From: Prolixibacteraceae bacterium UBA1413
GTDB lineage: Bacteria > Bacteroidota > Bacteroidia > Bacteroidales > Prolixibacteraceae
DNA length: 64,000 nt
Reading direction: 5' to 3'
Assembly (NCBI GenBank): GCA_002304925.1
Contig: DBPT01000006.1
Span: forward strand, 124,001-188,000
Shown here piece by piece: positions 1-7,647 of this stretch (within the stretch, counting starts at the first letter, position 1; each line of letters begins with the position of its first letter). Below the pieces are notes generated by a model, which saw only the letters and a program-made list of their open reading frames with translations, made no database searches and was not told the origin of the DNA. Both the position numbers and the translations under genes were made by a program.

Positions 1-1092
1 GGGGATGATTCCATCCCTCAAGGCCAGGATGGTAGCAATGGCCTCCACTGCTCCGGCGGCCCCCAGAAGGTGACCGGTCATCGATTTGGTGGCACTGATG
101 CTCAGCTTATAAGCGTGCTCACCGAAAAGGGAGACGATCGCCTTGGGTTCGGCGATATCACCCAGGGGAGTTGAGGTGCCGTGGACATTGATGTAATCGA
201 CATCCGTCAAATCAATGCCGGCATCTTCAACAGCCCACTTCATCACCAACATGGCCCCTGTTCCTTCGGGATCAGGAGCTGTCATATGGAAAGCATCGGC
301 CGACATGCCTCCTCCGATCACTTCGGCATAGATCCGGGCACCCCGGTTCACGGCATGCCCGTATTCCTCAAGGATCAACGCCCCGGCTCCATCGGCCATC
401 ACAAAACCGTCGCGGTCCTTATCAAAAGGACGGGAAGCCGTGGCAGGATCATCATTCCGGGTAGAAATCGCACGCATGGAGTTGAAACCGGCAAGGGCCG
501 CCTCGTTGACACTCGCTTCGGATCCGCCGGTGATCATGAGATCACACTTCCCCATCCTGATTATGTTAAACGCCTCAAGAATCGCATGGGATGCAGAAGC
601 ACATGCAGTCACCGTGGTGAAGTTCGGCCCCCGGAAACCATATTTAATGGACAACAACCCCCCCGCAATGTTGGCGATCATTTTGGGAATAAAAAAAGGC
701 GTGAATTGCGGCCTTTCATGTTTAAACACCCTTACTTCCTCAAAAAAGGTCTGCAAACCCCCGATACCTGTTCCCCAAATGATCCCGGCCCTGTTTTTGT
801 CGACCTCGTCCAGGTCAATACCCGCATTTTCCATCGCCCGTGTGGCTGAAGCAAAAGCCAACTGCGTGTACAAATCATACTTGCGCACTTCCTTCTTGTC
901 GATATCGTAATCGACCGGATTAAAATCCCTTACCTCACAGGCAAACTTTGTTTTGTGGAATTGAGTATCAAATTTGGTTATGGGTGCTGCGCCACTTTCG
1001 CCCTTTTTAAGATTTTCCCAAAAAACATCAACCGAATTGCCCAAAGGTGTGATAGCCCCAAGACCTGTAACTACTACCCTTTTCAACTCCAT
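1..1092 (-). CDS. fabF: Beta-ketoacyl-ACP synthase II (C-terminus cut by window edge)
   Basis: This enzyme condenses malonyl-ACP with acyl-ACP in the elongation step of cytosolic type II fatty acid synthesis. The minus-strand reading frame starts with MELKRVVVTGLG and stays open to base 1, giving 364 codons; the family is usually about 415-420 residues, so roughly the last 50 are outside. The catalytic cysteine is in TACASASH (Cys164), followed by the first active-site histidine in HGTSTPLGD and the lysine/histidine block SATKSMTGHLLGAAG. The start ATG lies 17 bp after the acpP stop, so the two genes very probably form an operon from the acpP promoter. Identification is secure. The only uncertainty is the missing C-terminus. 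Confidence 0.96.
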   Translation of the reverse strand, partial: MELKRVVVTGLGAITPLGNSVDVFWENLKKGESGAAPITKFDTQFHKTKFACEVRDFNPVDYDIDKKEVRKYDLYTQLAFASATRAMENAGIDLDEVDKNRAGIIWGTGIGGLQTFFEEVRVFKHERPQFTPFFIPKMIANIAGGLLSIKYGFRGPNFTTVTACASASHAILEAFNIIRMGKCDLMITGGSEASVNEAALAGFNSMRAISTRNDDPATASRPFDKDRDGFVMADGAGALILEEYGHAVNRGARIYAEVIGGGMSADAFHMTAPDPEGTGAMLVMKWAVEDAGIDLTDVDYINVHGTSTPLGDIAEPKAIVSLFGEHAYKLSISATKSMTGHLLGAAGAVEAIATILALRDGIIP

Positions 1093-1109
1093 AAAGTGGT
1101 TTTCAGGAT

Positions 1110-1352
1110 TTATTTGTTCTGAATAGCATCTTCGATATGATTGATAGCTTCACCAACAGTTGAAATCTTCTCAGCCTGATCATCAGGAATGGCAAGGTCA
1201 AATTCCTTCTCGAATTCCATGATCAGCTCAACAGTATCCAGTGAATCGGCACCCAGATCGTTCGTAAAGGAAGCTTCATTGGTTACTTCACTTTCATCGA
1301 CACCTAATTTATCAACAATGATTGCTCTAACTTTTGCTGCAATATCAGACAT
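1110..1352 (-). CDS. acpP: Acyl carrier protein
   Basis: This is the 80-residue acidic carrier that holds growing acyl chains on a 4'-phosphopantetheine arm during fatty acid synthesis. The attachment serine is Ser37 in the canonical GADSLDTVEL helix II motif. Length, strong acidity and the KLGVDESEV and PDDQAEKI segments are all standard. It sits directly upstream of fabF in the same direction, the classic acpP-fabF arrangement, and a Bacteroidetes-type promoter lies about 50-80 bp upstream. Nothing in it is unusual. Confidence 0.97.
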   Translation of the reverse strand: MSDIAAKVRAIIVDKLGVDESEVTNEASFTNDLGADSLDTVELIMEFEKEFDLAIPDDQAEKISTVGEAINHIEDAIQNK

Positions 1353-1400
1353 AGCTAAAATTTTAAGTAGTTAAAAAATGATTATTTCTAAAATTCGCTG

Positions 1401-1432
1401 CAAAGTAATAAATTTACAAACTATAATTCAAA
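1401..1432 (-). promoter_or_regulatory. Predicted Bacteroidetes-type promoter for acpP-fabF
   Basis: On the minus strand, TTTG (1429-1432) is followed after 20 bp by TTACTTTG (1401-1408). This matches the Bacteroidetes -33 TTTG / -7 TAnnTTTG pattern with one mismatch in the -7 element. The predicted transcription start is near 1394, leaving about 40 nt of leader before the acpP ATG. Confidence 0.55.
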
Positions 1433-1464
1433 TAATTTATTTGAAAAAAATAACAGAATTGATA

Positions 1465-1493
1465 TTGATGTATCACCTAATTTACTTAATTTG
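1465..1493 (+). promoter_or_regulatory. Candidate promoter for purN
   Basis: TTG (1465-1467) and TTAATTTG (1486-1493) are separated by 18 bp and resemble the -33/-7 elements of Bacteroidetes sigma-ABfr promoters (one mismatch at the second base of the -7). They lie about 40 bp before the purN ATG in the AT-rich gap between the divergent acpP and purN genes. Confidence 0.4.
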
Positions 1494-1533
1494 AACATTT
1501 TAATCAAATGTTCCAGATCATTGAGGCTTCCCC

Positions 1534-2103
1534 ATGAACCATAAAAACATTGCCATCTTCGCTTCCGGGTCAGGGACCAATGCACAGTGCATCATGGAAT
1601 ACTTTTCAGACAATCAGCACATTAAAGTCGCCTGTTTATTGTCAAACAATCCCGGAGCACATGCCTTGACGCGTGCCGCCAGGTTCAACGTGGACACCTT
1701 CGTTTTTAACCGTGAACAGTTGTATGGAACTCCGGCGGTCATGGATTATCTTCTTGAACAGAAAACCGACCTGGTCGTTTTGGCGGGTTTTCTCTGGCTT
1801 ATTCCCGGCAATTTGATCAGGCGATTTCCCATGGTCAATATTCATCCCGGCCTGTTGCCCCGTTACGGCGGCAAGAATATGTACGGACATCGCGTTCATC
1901 AGGCTGTCATCAGCAACAAGGAGGAATATTCGGGGATCACCATCCATTTTGTCAATGAAAAATATGATGACGGGGCGATTATTTTTCAGGCCAGGTGCCA
2001 GGTTGCCCCTGAAGATACGCCTGAGACCCTTTCTGAAAAAATACATCTCCTAGAATACGAACATTACCCCCGTGTCATTGAACAGGTTATCAATTCCATC
2101 TGA
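1534..2103 (+). CDS. purN: Phosphoribosylglycinamide formyltransferase (GART)
   Basis: It transfers the formyl group of 10-formyl-tetrahydrofolate to GAR, the third step of purine synthesis in the cytosol. The N-terminal SGSGTNAQ loop (residues 11-18) binds substrate phosphate. The catalytic block NIHPGLLP carries Asn103 and His105, and Asp145 in EKYDDG corresponds to the essential aspartate of E. coli PurN. At 189 residues the length is normal. It is transcribed away from acpP and is followed by a ~100-bp gap before the sensor kinase, so it is probably monocistronic. Confidence 0.95.
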   Translation: MNHKNIAIFASGSGTNAQCIMEYFSDNQHIKVACLLSNNPGAHALTRAARFNVDTFVFNREQLYGTPAVMDYLLEQKTDLVVLAGFLWLIPGNLIRRFPMVNIHPGLLPRYGGKNMYGHRVHQAVISNKEEYSGITIHFVNEKYDDGAIIFQARCQVAPEDTPETLSEKIHLLEYEHYPRVIEQVINSI

Positions 2104-2187
2104 ACGAACCGGGAGAAACGGCAGGTCATCCTGCAAATCCACCCTGTTAAATAATGTTAAGAATCTATAAATCAGGGTTCTTACACT

Positions 2188-2195
2188 TATATTTG
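2188..2195 (+). promoter_or_regulatory. -7 element directly before the sensor kinase ATG
   Basis: A perfect TAnnTTTG match (TATATTTG) ends only 4 bp before the annotated ATG at 2200. If used, transcription would begin at or just after that ATG. That implies either a leaderless message or initiation at a later codon, such as the ATG at 2236. No clear -33 TTTG is seen upstream. Confidence 0.45.
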
Positions 2196-2199
2196 CGGC

Positions 2200-3804
2200 A
2201 TGAGTAAAAACAGGTTGGTCACATTGATCCTTTTTATGGCGTTGGTCATGACCGGGCTTATCCTGGTCCAGATCAACAGCATACAGAAATCTTCCCGGAT
2301 CAGGGAGGAGCAGTTTGACCAGACTGTCAGGCAGATATTATCGCAGGTAGTTCGCAGGATGGAGGAGCATGAAAGGGTTTTGCTGGTGGAAGAAGAGTTA
2401 TTCAGTGCCCGCCAGCAGGATTCTTCAGGAGTAAGGCTGCCATCTTTCGGCAACCTGATCCCCCGCAGCCTTCAGGCGGCCAATTTCAGCCTCTCCTTCA
2501 GCTACTCCCAAACCGCCCAAATACTTCAGCCCCTCGGCAACAAACAGTTTACCGATTCCATCATATCCCTTCAGGGGACCACCCGCGGAAGACCGGGTGA
2601 TTTTCCCTCGGCATTTGACAAATTACACGATTATAACCTGCAGCAGCAAAGGCTGCTGGAACAGCGCCTGAGTGACAATTTCAGGTTGTTCCAGCGGCTT
2701 TTTTACCGCAGCAGACCCATTGAGGAGCGGATCGACGTTGACTTCCTGACCAAAACCCTCGGGGAAGAATTCGCCTACCAGGGAATCAATCTGGATTACC
2801 GGTATGCCATCAAAACCTTTCCCGCGGGACAAGAAAACACCATCAGCGAAAGCCCTGATTACAAAACCATCAAAAGAAAAAAGGAATATACCCATGTTCT
2901 CTTTCCTAACGACATATATGAAATACCAAACTACCTGGTGGTCTATTTCCCCAAACGGTCGGGTTATTTGCTGAAAGCCACCGGGATCATGGTCATTCCC
3001 ACCTTTATCCTGACAAGCCTTCTGATCGCCATCTTTGCCTACACCATATACATTATTTTCAAGCAGAAACAACTCTCCCAGATCAAAAACGACTTCATCA
3101 ACAACATGACGCATGAGCTGAAAACCCCCATTTCCACCATTTCGCTGGCCAGCCAGATGCTTCAGGATGAGTCGATTTCCAATACTCCCAAAACCATCTC
3201 CCACATTTCACAGGTTATCAACCAGGAGAGCAAACGTCTGAGCTATCAGGTGGAAAAAGTGCTGCAGACCGCCGTTTTTAACGAAGGGAGGCTCAAACTC
3301 CGCTTCCGAGAATTCAACCTGAATGAATTGGTCAAGACAGTCATTGACAGCTTTGAACTCCGCGTTAAAGATAAAAACGGCATCCTGGAAACCAATCTGA
3401 AAGCCACAGACAGCAATATTCACGGTGACGAAGTACACATCACCAACGTAGTTTTCAACCTGCTCGACAATGCCTTCAAGTACAGCAATAATACCCCGGA
3501 AATCAGCGTAACCACAGAATCCTCCAGGGGATCGGTCATTTTGTCAGTCAGAGACAAAGGGATAGGCATCTCCAGGGAACATCAGGATCAGATCTTTGAG
3601 CGTTTTTACCGGGTGCCTACCGGGAATCTGCACAATGTGAAAGGATTCGGGCTGGGCTTAAGTTATGTAAAAAAGATCGTGGAAGCCCACAACGGCAAAA
3701 TAATTGTTGACAGCGCCGTGAACAAAGGAACAAAATTCAGTATCTATTTTCCCATTAACAATAAAAACAATCATGGAACAAAAAGTAAAACTGCTGTTGG
3801 CTGA
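2200..3804 (+). CDS. rprX: Membrane sensor histidine kinase, RprX-like
   Basis: This two-component sensor kinase has 534 residues. A first membrane helix (about 5-24) and a second (about 263-287) bracket a periplasmic sensor region of about 240 residues that I do not recognise as a named domain. The cytoplasmic part has the H-box MTHELKTP with the phosphorylated His305, an N-box (NVVFNLLDNAFKYS), and G-boxes (DKGIGIS, GFGLGLSYV). It overlaps the following response regulator gene by 32 bp, a sign of translational coupling. Partner and architecture resemble the RprX/RprY pair of Bacteroides fragilis. The exact start is uncertain because a -7 element sits right in front of the first ATG. The signal sensed is unknown. 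Confidence 0.88.
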   Translation: MSKNRLVTLILFMALVMTGLILVQINSIQKSSRIREEQFDQTVRQILSQVVRRMEEHERVLLVEEELFSARQQDSSGVRLPSFGNLIPRSLQAANFSLSFSYSQTAQILQPLGNKQFTDSIISLQGTTRGRPGDFPSAFDKLHDYNLQQQRLLEQRLSDNFRLFQRLFYRSRPIEERIDVDFLTKTLGEEFAYQGINLDYRYAIKTFPAGQENTISESPDYKTIKRKKEYTHVLFPNDIYEIPNYLVVYFPKRSGYLLKATGIMVIPTFILTSLLIAIFAYTIYIIFKQKQLSQIKNDFINNMTHELKTPISTISLASQMLQDESISNTPKTISHISQVINQESKRLSYQVEKVLQTAVFNEGRLKLRFREFNLNELVKTVIDSFELRVKDKNGILETNLKATDSNIHGDEVHITNVVFNLLDNAFKYSNNTPEISVTTESSRGSVILSVRDKGIGISREHQDQIFERFYRVPTGNLHNVKGFGLGLSYVKKIVEAHNGKIIVDSAVNKGTKFSIYFPINNKNNHGTKSKTAVG

Positions 3805-4462
3805 AGACGATGAGAACCTGGGTCTCCTTCTGAAAGAATACCTGATCGCCAAAGGGTACGATGCTGTGCTCTTCCCTGACGGCGAGGCAGCCTTTAAAGG
3901 ATTCAACAAAGACCATTACGATATTTGCATTCTTGACATCATGATGCCGAAAAAGGATGGCTTTACCCTGGCAAAAGAGATCAGGATGATTTCGGCCGAT
4001 GTTCCCATCATTTTCCTGACGGCCAAAAATCTGAAAGATGATGTCATTGAGGGGTTCAAACTGGGTGCCGACGATTACATAACCAAACCTTTCAGTATGG
4101 AGGAGTTGCTTTTCAGGCTGGAAGCCATTCTGCGGCGTACTGTTCCTGAATCGCAGGTTGCCGGGCAGCAGATTTACAAGCTGGGGCGTTTTACCTTCGA
4201 CGCCAGGAAACAAACCCTTACCAGCGAGGAGGAGGTGGTAAAACTCACCACCAAGGAGGCTGAATTGCTGAAACTGCTCTGCCAGAATACCAACAAAGTC
4301 CTGGAGCGCAATTTCGCCCTGAAATCGATATGGATCGATGACAACTATTTCAACGCACGCAGCATGGACGTATACATCACCAAGCTCCGCAAACATCTGA
4401 AGGAGGAACCGTCGGTTGAGATCATCAACGTTCACGGCAAAGGATACAAGCTGATCATGTAG
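3773..4462 (+). CDS. rprY: OmpR-family response regulator, RprY-like
   Basis: This DNA-binding response regulator has 229 residues. Its receiver domain carries the acidic pocket EDDE (11-14), phosphoacceptor Asp55 in ILDIMMPKKDG, Thr83 and Lys105 in ITKPFSMEEL. The C-terminal winged helix (about 135-229) contains LTTKEAELLKLLC and the recognition region ARSMDVYITKLRKHL. The start codon lies inside the end of the kinase gene. The MPKKDGFTLA and KPFSMEELLFRLEAILRR stretches are close to what I know of RprY from Bacteroides. It converges on lepA, with a small hairpin at 4490-4509 between them. Confidence 0.93.
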   Translation: MEQKVKLLLAEDDENLGLLLKEYLIAKGYDAVLFPDGEAAFKGFNKDHYDICILDIMMPKKDGFTLAKEIRMISADVPIIFLTAKNLKDDVIEGFKLGADDYITKPFSMEELLFRLEAILRRTVPESQVAGQQIYKLGRFTFDARKQTLTSEEEVVKLTTKEAELLKLLCQNTNKVLERNFALKSIWIDDNYFNARSMDVYITKLRKHLKEEPSVEIINVHGKGYKLIM

Positions 4463-4508
4463 GAATTTCCGGCAGGCCATCCCCGGAGAAACATCTTTCC
4501 GGAGATGT

Positions 4509-6296
4509 TCAGTCGAGTTTTAGCACCGCCAGAAAGGCTTTCTGAGGAACTTCCACATTCCCAACCTGTTTCATCCGCTTTTTCCCCTTTTTCTGCTTTT
4601 CCAGCAGTTTCCGCTTCCGGGTGATATCACCACCGTAACACTTGGCAGTAACATCTTTCCTGACTGCTTTCACGGTTTCCCGGGCAATGATTTTTCCTCC
4701 GATGGCTGCCTGGATAGCCACATCAAACTGTTGGCGGGGAATCAGCTCCCGGAGTTTTTCACACATCCTCCTGCCGAAAGTATAGGCATTGTCGAAGTGG
4801 ATCAGGGTGGAGAGGGCGTCTACCATTTCCCCGTTCAGCAGAATATCTAGTCTCACCAGCCGAGCCGGCCTGAAATCGTGAATATGGTAATCAAAAGAGG
4901 CATAACCTCTCGATATGCTTTTCAGTTTATCATAAAAATCAAATACGATCTCCCCCAGGGGCATGTCAAAAATCAGTTCCACCCTTTCAGCGGTTAGGTA
5001 GCTTTGGCTGATCAGGTTCCCTCTTTTATCCAAACATAGTGTCATGATGGAGCCGATATATTCCGAAGCAGTGATGATGCTGGCCCTGATATAGGGTTCC
5101 TCGATGGTGTCAATGACGGTGGTAGCCGGCATTCCCGAGGGATTGTAGACCCGGAGGGTTTCGCCGTTAGTCAGGAGCAGTTGATAGGAAACGTTGGGAA
5201 CGGTGGTGATCACATTCATGTCGAATTCGCGTTCCAGCCGATCCTGAATAATCTCCATGTGGAGCAATCCCAGAAAGCCGCAGCGGAAGCCGAAGCCCAA
5301 CGCCACCGACGATTCCGGCTCAAAGGTAAGGGATGCGTCGTTTAACTGCAGTTTGTCCATGGCATTGCGCAAATCTTCGTAATCGTCAGAATCGATCGGG
5401 TAGATCCCAGCAAACACCATTGGCTTCACCTCTTCAAAGCCTTCAATGGCAGCTTCACAGGGCCGTCTGACATGGGTGATGGTATCTCCTACCTTGACTT
5501 CCCTGGCGGTTTTAATCCCCGAAATGATGTATCCCACATCGCCGGCGCTGAGGATATCACGGGATTCCATCCCCAGCCGCAGGATGCCGACTTCGTCGGC
5601 AATGTACTCCTTTTTGGTAGCCACAAATTTTACCAAGTCCCCTTTGCGGATCTCCCCGTTGGCAATCTTGAAGTAGGCAATCACCCCCCTGAAAGTATTG
5701 AATACGGAATCAAAGATCAGGGCCTGGAGCGGTGCTTCAGGGTCTCCCTTGGGGGGGGGAATCCGCTCCACAATCCTGCGCAGGATTTTATCCACCCCCA
5801 TCCCGGTCTTTCCGCTCGCTTCAATGATATCGTCATGATCACATCCGATCAGGTCAATGATCTGTTCCGACACCTTATCGGGCATGGCACTCTCCTTATC
5901 CATCTTGTTCATGACGGGAATGATCTCCAGGTCATGTTCCAGAGCCTGATACAGGTTCGAAATCGTCTGCGCCTGGATCCCCTGGCTGGCATCTATGATC
6001 AGCAAAGCTCCTTCACACGCCGCAATCGAGCGGGACACCTCGTACGAAAAATCGACGTGCCCCGGGGTATCAATCAGATTCAGCTTGTACCTGAGCCCAT
6101 CCAATTCATAATCCATCTGAATGGCATGGCTTTTTATCGTAATGCCCCTTTCCTGCTCCAATTCCATGCTGTCGAGCACCTGGTCGTGCATATCCCGCTC
6201 CGATACCGTGTTGGTAATCTGCAGCAACCGGTCGGCCAGCGTGCTTTTGCCGTGGTCAATATGGGCAATGATGCAAAAATTGCGAATATTGTTCAT
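4509..6296 (-). CDS. lepA: Elongation factor 4 (LepA), ribosome-associated GTPase
   Basis: This translational GTPase has 595 residues, the usual LepA length, and acts on stalled or mis-translocated ribosomes and on 30S assembly. The P-loop AHIDHGKS is at 11-18, the G2 region is in ERGITIKSHA, G3 is DTPGH and G4 is NKMD. The LepA-specific C-terminal domain ends with the basic KRKLLEKQKKGKKRMKQVG segment. The ATG is supported by a perfect -7 element about 40 bp upstream. It is a single gene, convergent with the regulator gene. Confidence 0.96.
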   Translation of the reverse strand: MNNIRNFCIIAHIDHGKSTLADRLLQITNTVSERDMHDQVLDSMELEQERGITIKSHAIQMDYELDGLRYKLNLIDTPGHVDFSYEVSRSIAACEGALLIIDASQGIQAQTISNLYQALEHDLEIIPVMNKMDKESAMPDKVSEQIIDLIGCDHDDIIEASGKTGMGVDKILRRIVERIPPPKGDPEAPLQALIFDSVFNTFRGVIAYFKIANGEIRKGDLVKFVATKKEYIADEVGILRLGMESRDILSAGDVGYIISGIKTAREVKVGDTITHVRRPCEAAIEGFEEVKPMVFAGIYPIDSDDYEDLRNAMDKLQLNDASLTFEPESSVALGFGFRCGFLGLLHMEIIQDRLEREFDMNVITTVPNVSYQLLLTNGETLRVYNPSGMPATTVIDTIEEPYIRASIITASEYIGSIMTLCLDKRGNLISQSYLTAERVELIFDMPLGEIVFDFYDKLKSISRGYASFDYHIHDFRPARLVRLDILLNGEMVDALSTLIHFDNAYTFGRRMCEKLRELIPRQQFDVAIQAAIGGKIIARETVKAVRKDVTAKCYGGDITRKRKLLEKQKKGKKRMKQVGNVEVPQKAFLAVLKLD

Positions 6297-6336
6297 CTGA
6301 AACTTTGAATTGGCGTGATCCTGAGAAAAATTAGCG

Positions 6337-6344
6337 CAAATATA
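6337..6344 (-). promoter_or_regulatory. -7 promoter element for lepA
   Basis: The plus strand reads CAAATATA, which is TATATTTG on the transcribed strand, a perfect TAnnTTTG match. The predicted start near 6330 gives a leader of about 35 nt. A -33 TTTG at the usual distance is not clear. Confidence 0.5.
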
Positions 6345-6449
6345 TCTATTTTTTCTATCCGGATTATTTCTTCAATCAAACCCAAAACCTTACACAATTA
6401 TGGCATGGTATTTGTTACCATAAGAAGAGAAAGGGAAATTGAAAATATT

Positions 6450-6469
6450 TCAAAGCCATGAAAACAATT
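6450..6469 (+). repeat. 20-bp repeat, copy 1 (copy 2 at 61478-61497)
   Basis: A 20-bp sequence ending in ATGAAAACAATT occurs identically in two intergenic places 55 kb apart. In this copy the ATG opens a 10-codon frame (MKTIYKNIRY) shortly before the terminator at 6557-6585. Confidence 0.6.
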
Positions 6470-6556
6470 TATAAAAATATACGTTATTAAATATAAAAAG
6501 ACTTCATCAGCCCAGTGCTGTTTTTTCATAAGTTTGGTTTAGTTAGGTTTAGTTGG

Positions 6557-6585
6557 ATCCCGGGGCAGAGGCCCCGGGATTTTTT
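6557..6585 (+). terminator. Rho-independent terminator, 10-bp perfect stem
   Basis: ATCCCGGGGC (6557-6566), loop AGAG, GCCCCGGGAT (6571-6580), then TTTTT. It is preceded by tandem GGTTTAGTT units. There is no open gene just upstream on this strand, so it probably ends a small RNA or leader. Confidence 0.8.
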
Positions 6586-6855
6586 ATGGGGAAACACTGC
6601 CTCTGACAATATTTACGCCAAGCCTTTGCCCGGCAGATCAACCTCCATCGCTTCCCGCTGTCCCGATGGCGCCATGTACCGAAATGCCGTCCTGAATACC
6701 AGTGCCAAAGATGGTTCGGCACAAAGTTGATCATTCTGGTGACGGGGTATTTGTAAGATTACACCTTGTGCAATAAAACCTGGGATATTCCGTTTTTATT
6801 TTGCAGGAAGCGCAGAAACACTTTACATGATTAATCAAAATCAATCAATTCGGTG

Positions 6856-6906
6856 CTCCTGTAAACCAGGAGGTTGTCCTACAGAACCGGGACAGCCTCT
6901 TTTTTT
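6856..6906 (+). terminator. Hairpin overlapping an intrinsic terminator
   Basis: CTCCTG (6856-6861) pairs with CAGGAG (6867-6872). GAGGTTGTCC (6870-6879) pairs with GGACAGCCTC (6890-6899, one G-T pair) followed by seven T. The two helices share bases 6870-6872, so the complete forms compete. It ends 40 bp before the next ATG. Confidence 0.7.
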
Positions 6907-6946
6907 GACCAGGGCACTGCATCCTTCATCCCGAATAGATTAAAAG

Positions 6947-7417
6947 ATGGTCGAACGGAATAAACTGGGAAAGGCATTCGGGCCTTATGCGGCTTTTGCC
7001 GGCATTCTGCTGTTCATTGCCGGAATGTTCGCTTTCAGATCGCCGGTGGGGATCCTCCTCCTGCTGGCCGGGATTTTTCTGGCTACCGCCACCGACGAAA
7101 CCCATATCGACGTGGCACGGCGAAGGATCCGCCCGGCGACCGTAATTCTGGGATTCATCCCGCTGGGCACATGGCAGTCCGCCGGCGATTTCAAGGGACT
7201 CACCCTGATCCCCGTATATCGCCGTTTTTCAGTGTACAGCCTTTCCAACAAACAGAAAATTTCCGAGGAAAGAGATTTCCGCATCTTCATCCTGGACAAA
7301 AAAAACAAACCGCTGTTCGCCCTGAAAAAATGCAGGGAGAAGGAAGAAGCCCGGGAGGCGATGGACCGGCTTTCTCTTTCTTTACAACTGCCTGTTTTCA
7401 CCATTGGCGGGGAATAA
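6947..7417 (+). CDS. Small membrane protein of unknown function
   Basis: This 156-residue protein is not recognised as a named family. The N-terminal third holds two hydrophobic helices (about 14-30 and 35-47, GILLFIAGMFAF and VGILLLLAGIFLATA). The rest is a soluble, basic region that includes FIPLGTWQSAGDFKGLTL and a charged stretch KKCREKEEAREAMDRL. This shape, two helices plus a cytoplasmic pleckstrin-like or bPH-type tail, is common in short Bacteroidetes proteins of unknown function. The ATG is used because the preceding bases contain a terminator and the frame opens only there. Codon use is like the neighbours. Confidence 0.7.
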   Translation: MVERNKLGKAFGPYAAFAGILLFIAGMFAFRSPVGILLLLAGIFLATATDETHIDVARRRIRPATVILGFIPLGTWQSAGDFKGLTLIPVYRRFSVYSLSNKQKISEERDFRIFILDKKNKPLFALKKCREKEEAREAMDRLSLSLQLPVFTIGGE

Positions 7418-7603
7418 CCCCCGTTCCGGAGAGTTATGTACGATGGTAGGGGTTAAACTGTTCTTTATTCAAATTTCTGAAGTATGAAACGAGCATGGTG
7501 CTTCGACCACAAAAGGGCATGTATATTAGCTCCATGCGAAACGAAGTTCGGCACAGCAACGCGAAGCCAACTCCATGGGAGTGAAGTGCGGATAGGGCGA
7601 CTG

Positions 7604-7615
7604 CTATATATAGTT
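7604..7615. promoter_or_regulatory. AT-rich 12-mer shared with the 11037 palindrome
   Basis: CTATATATAGTT lies 32 bp before the receptor gene's ATG and is identical to the 3' twelve bases of a 14-bp palindrome at 11037-11050 in front of the esterase gene. It could be a shared regulator site or merely AT-rich promoter DNA. Confidence 0.3.
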
Positions 7616-7647
7616 GAAGAACAATATATTAAACAACATACATAGGT

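Larger units (their letters stand above)
6297..6946. other. 650-bp gene-poor region with two terminators and nested hairpins
   Basis: No convincing protein-coding gene is present: the short open frames here lack homology and overlap terminators. Going rightward it contains the lepA promoter, a short inverted repeat ATGGTA/TACCAT (about 6407-6423), a 20-bp sequence repeated at 61478-61497, a tandem GGTTTAGTT pair (6536-6544, 6546-6554), a perfect terminator (6557-6585), and a second hairpin/terminator pair (6856-6906). Two independent rightward terminators without a gene in front suggest one or two small untranslated transcripts. Confidence 0.6.

Noticed and set aside
181..910. Plus-strand frames within the fabF region
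   Set aside because: They lie across the fabF frame on the minus strand, which contains the whole catalytic set.
4490..4509. Hairpin AACATCT/AGATGTT between the response regulator and lepA as a terminator
   Set aside because: No T-run on either side and it overlaps the lepA stop; only a weak structure.
6515..6734. Short frames on both strands in the gene-poor region
   Set aside because: They read through the perfect terminator at 6557-6585 and have no coding character.
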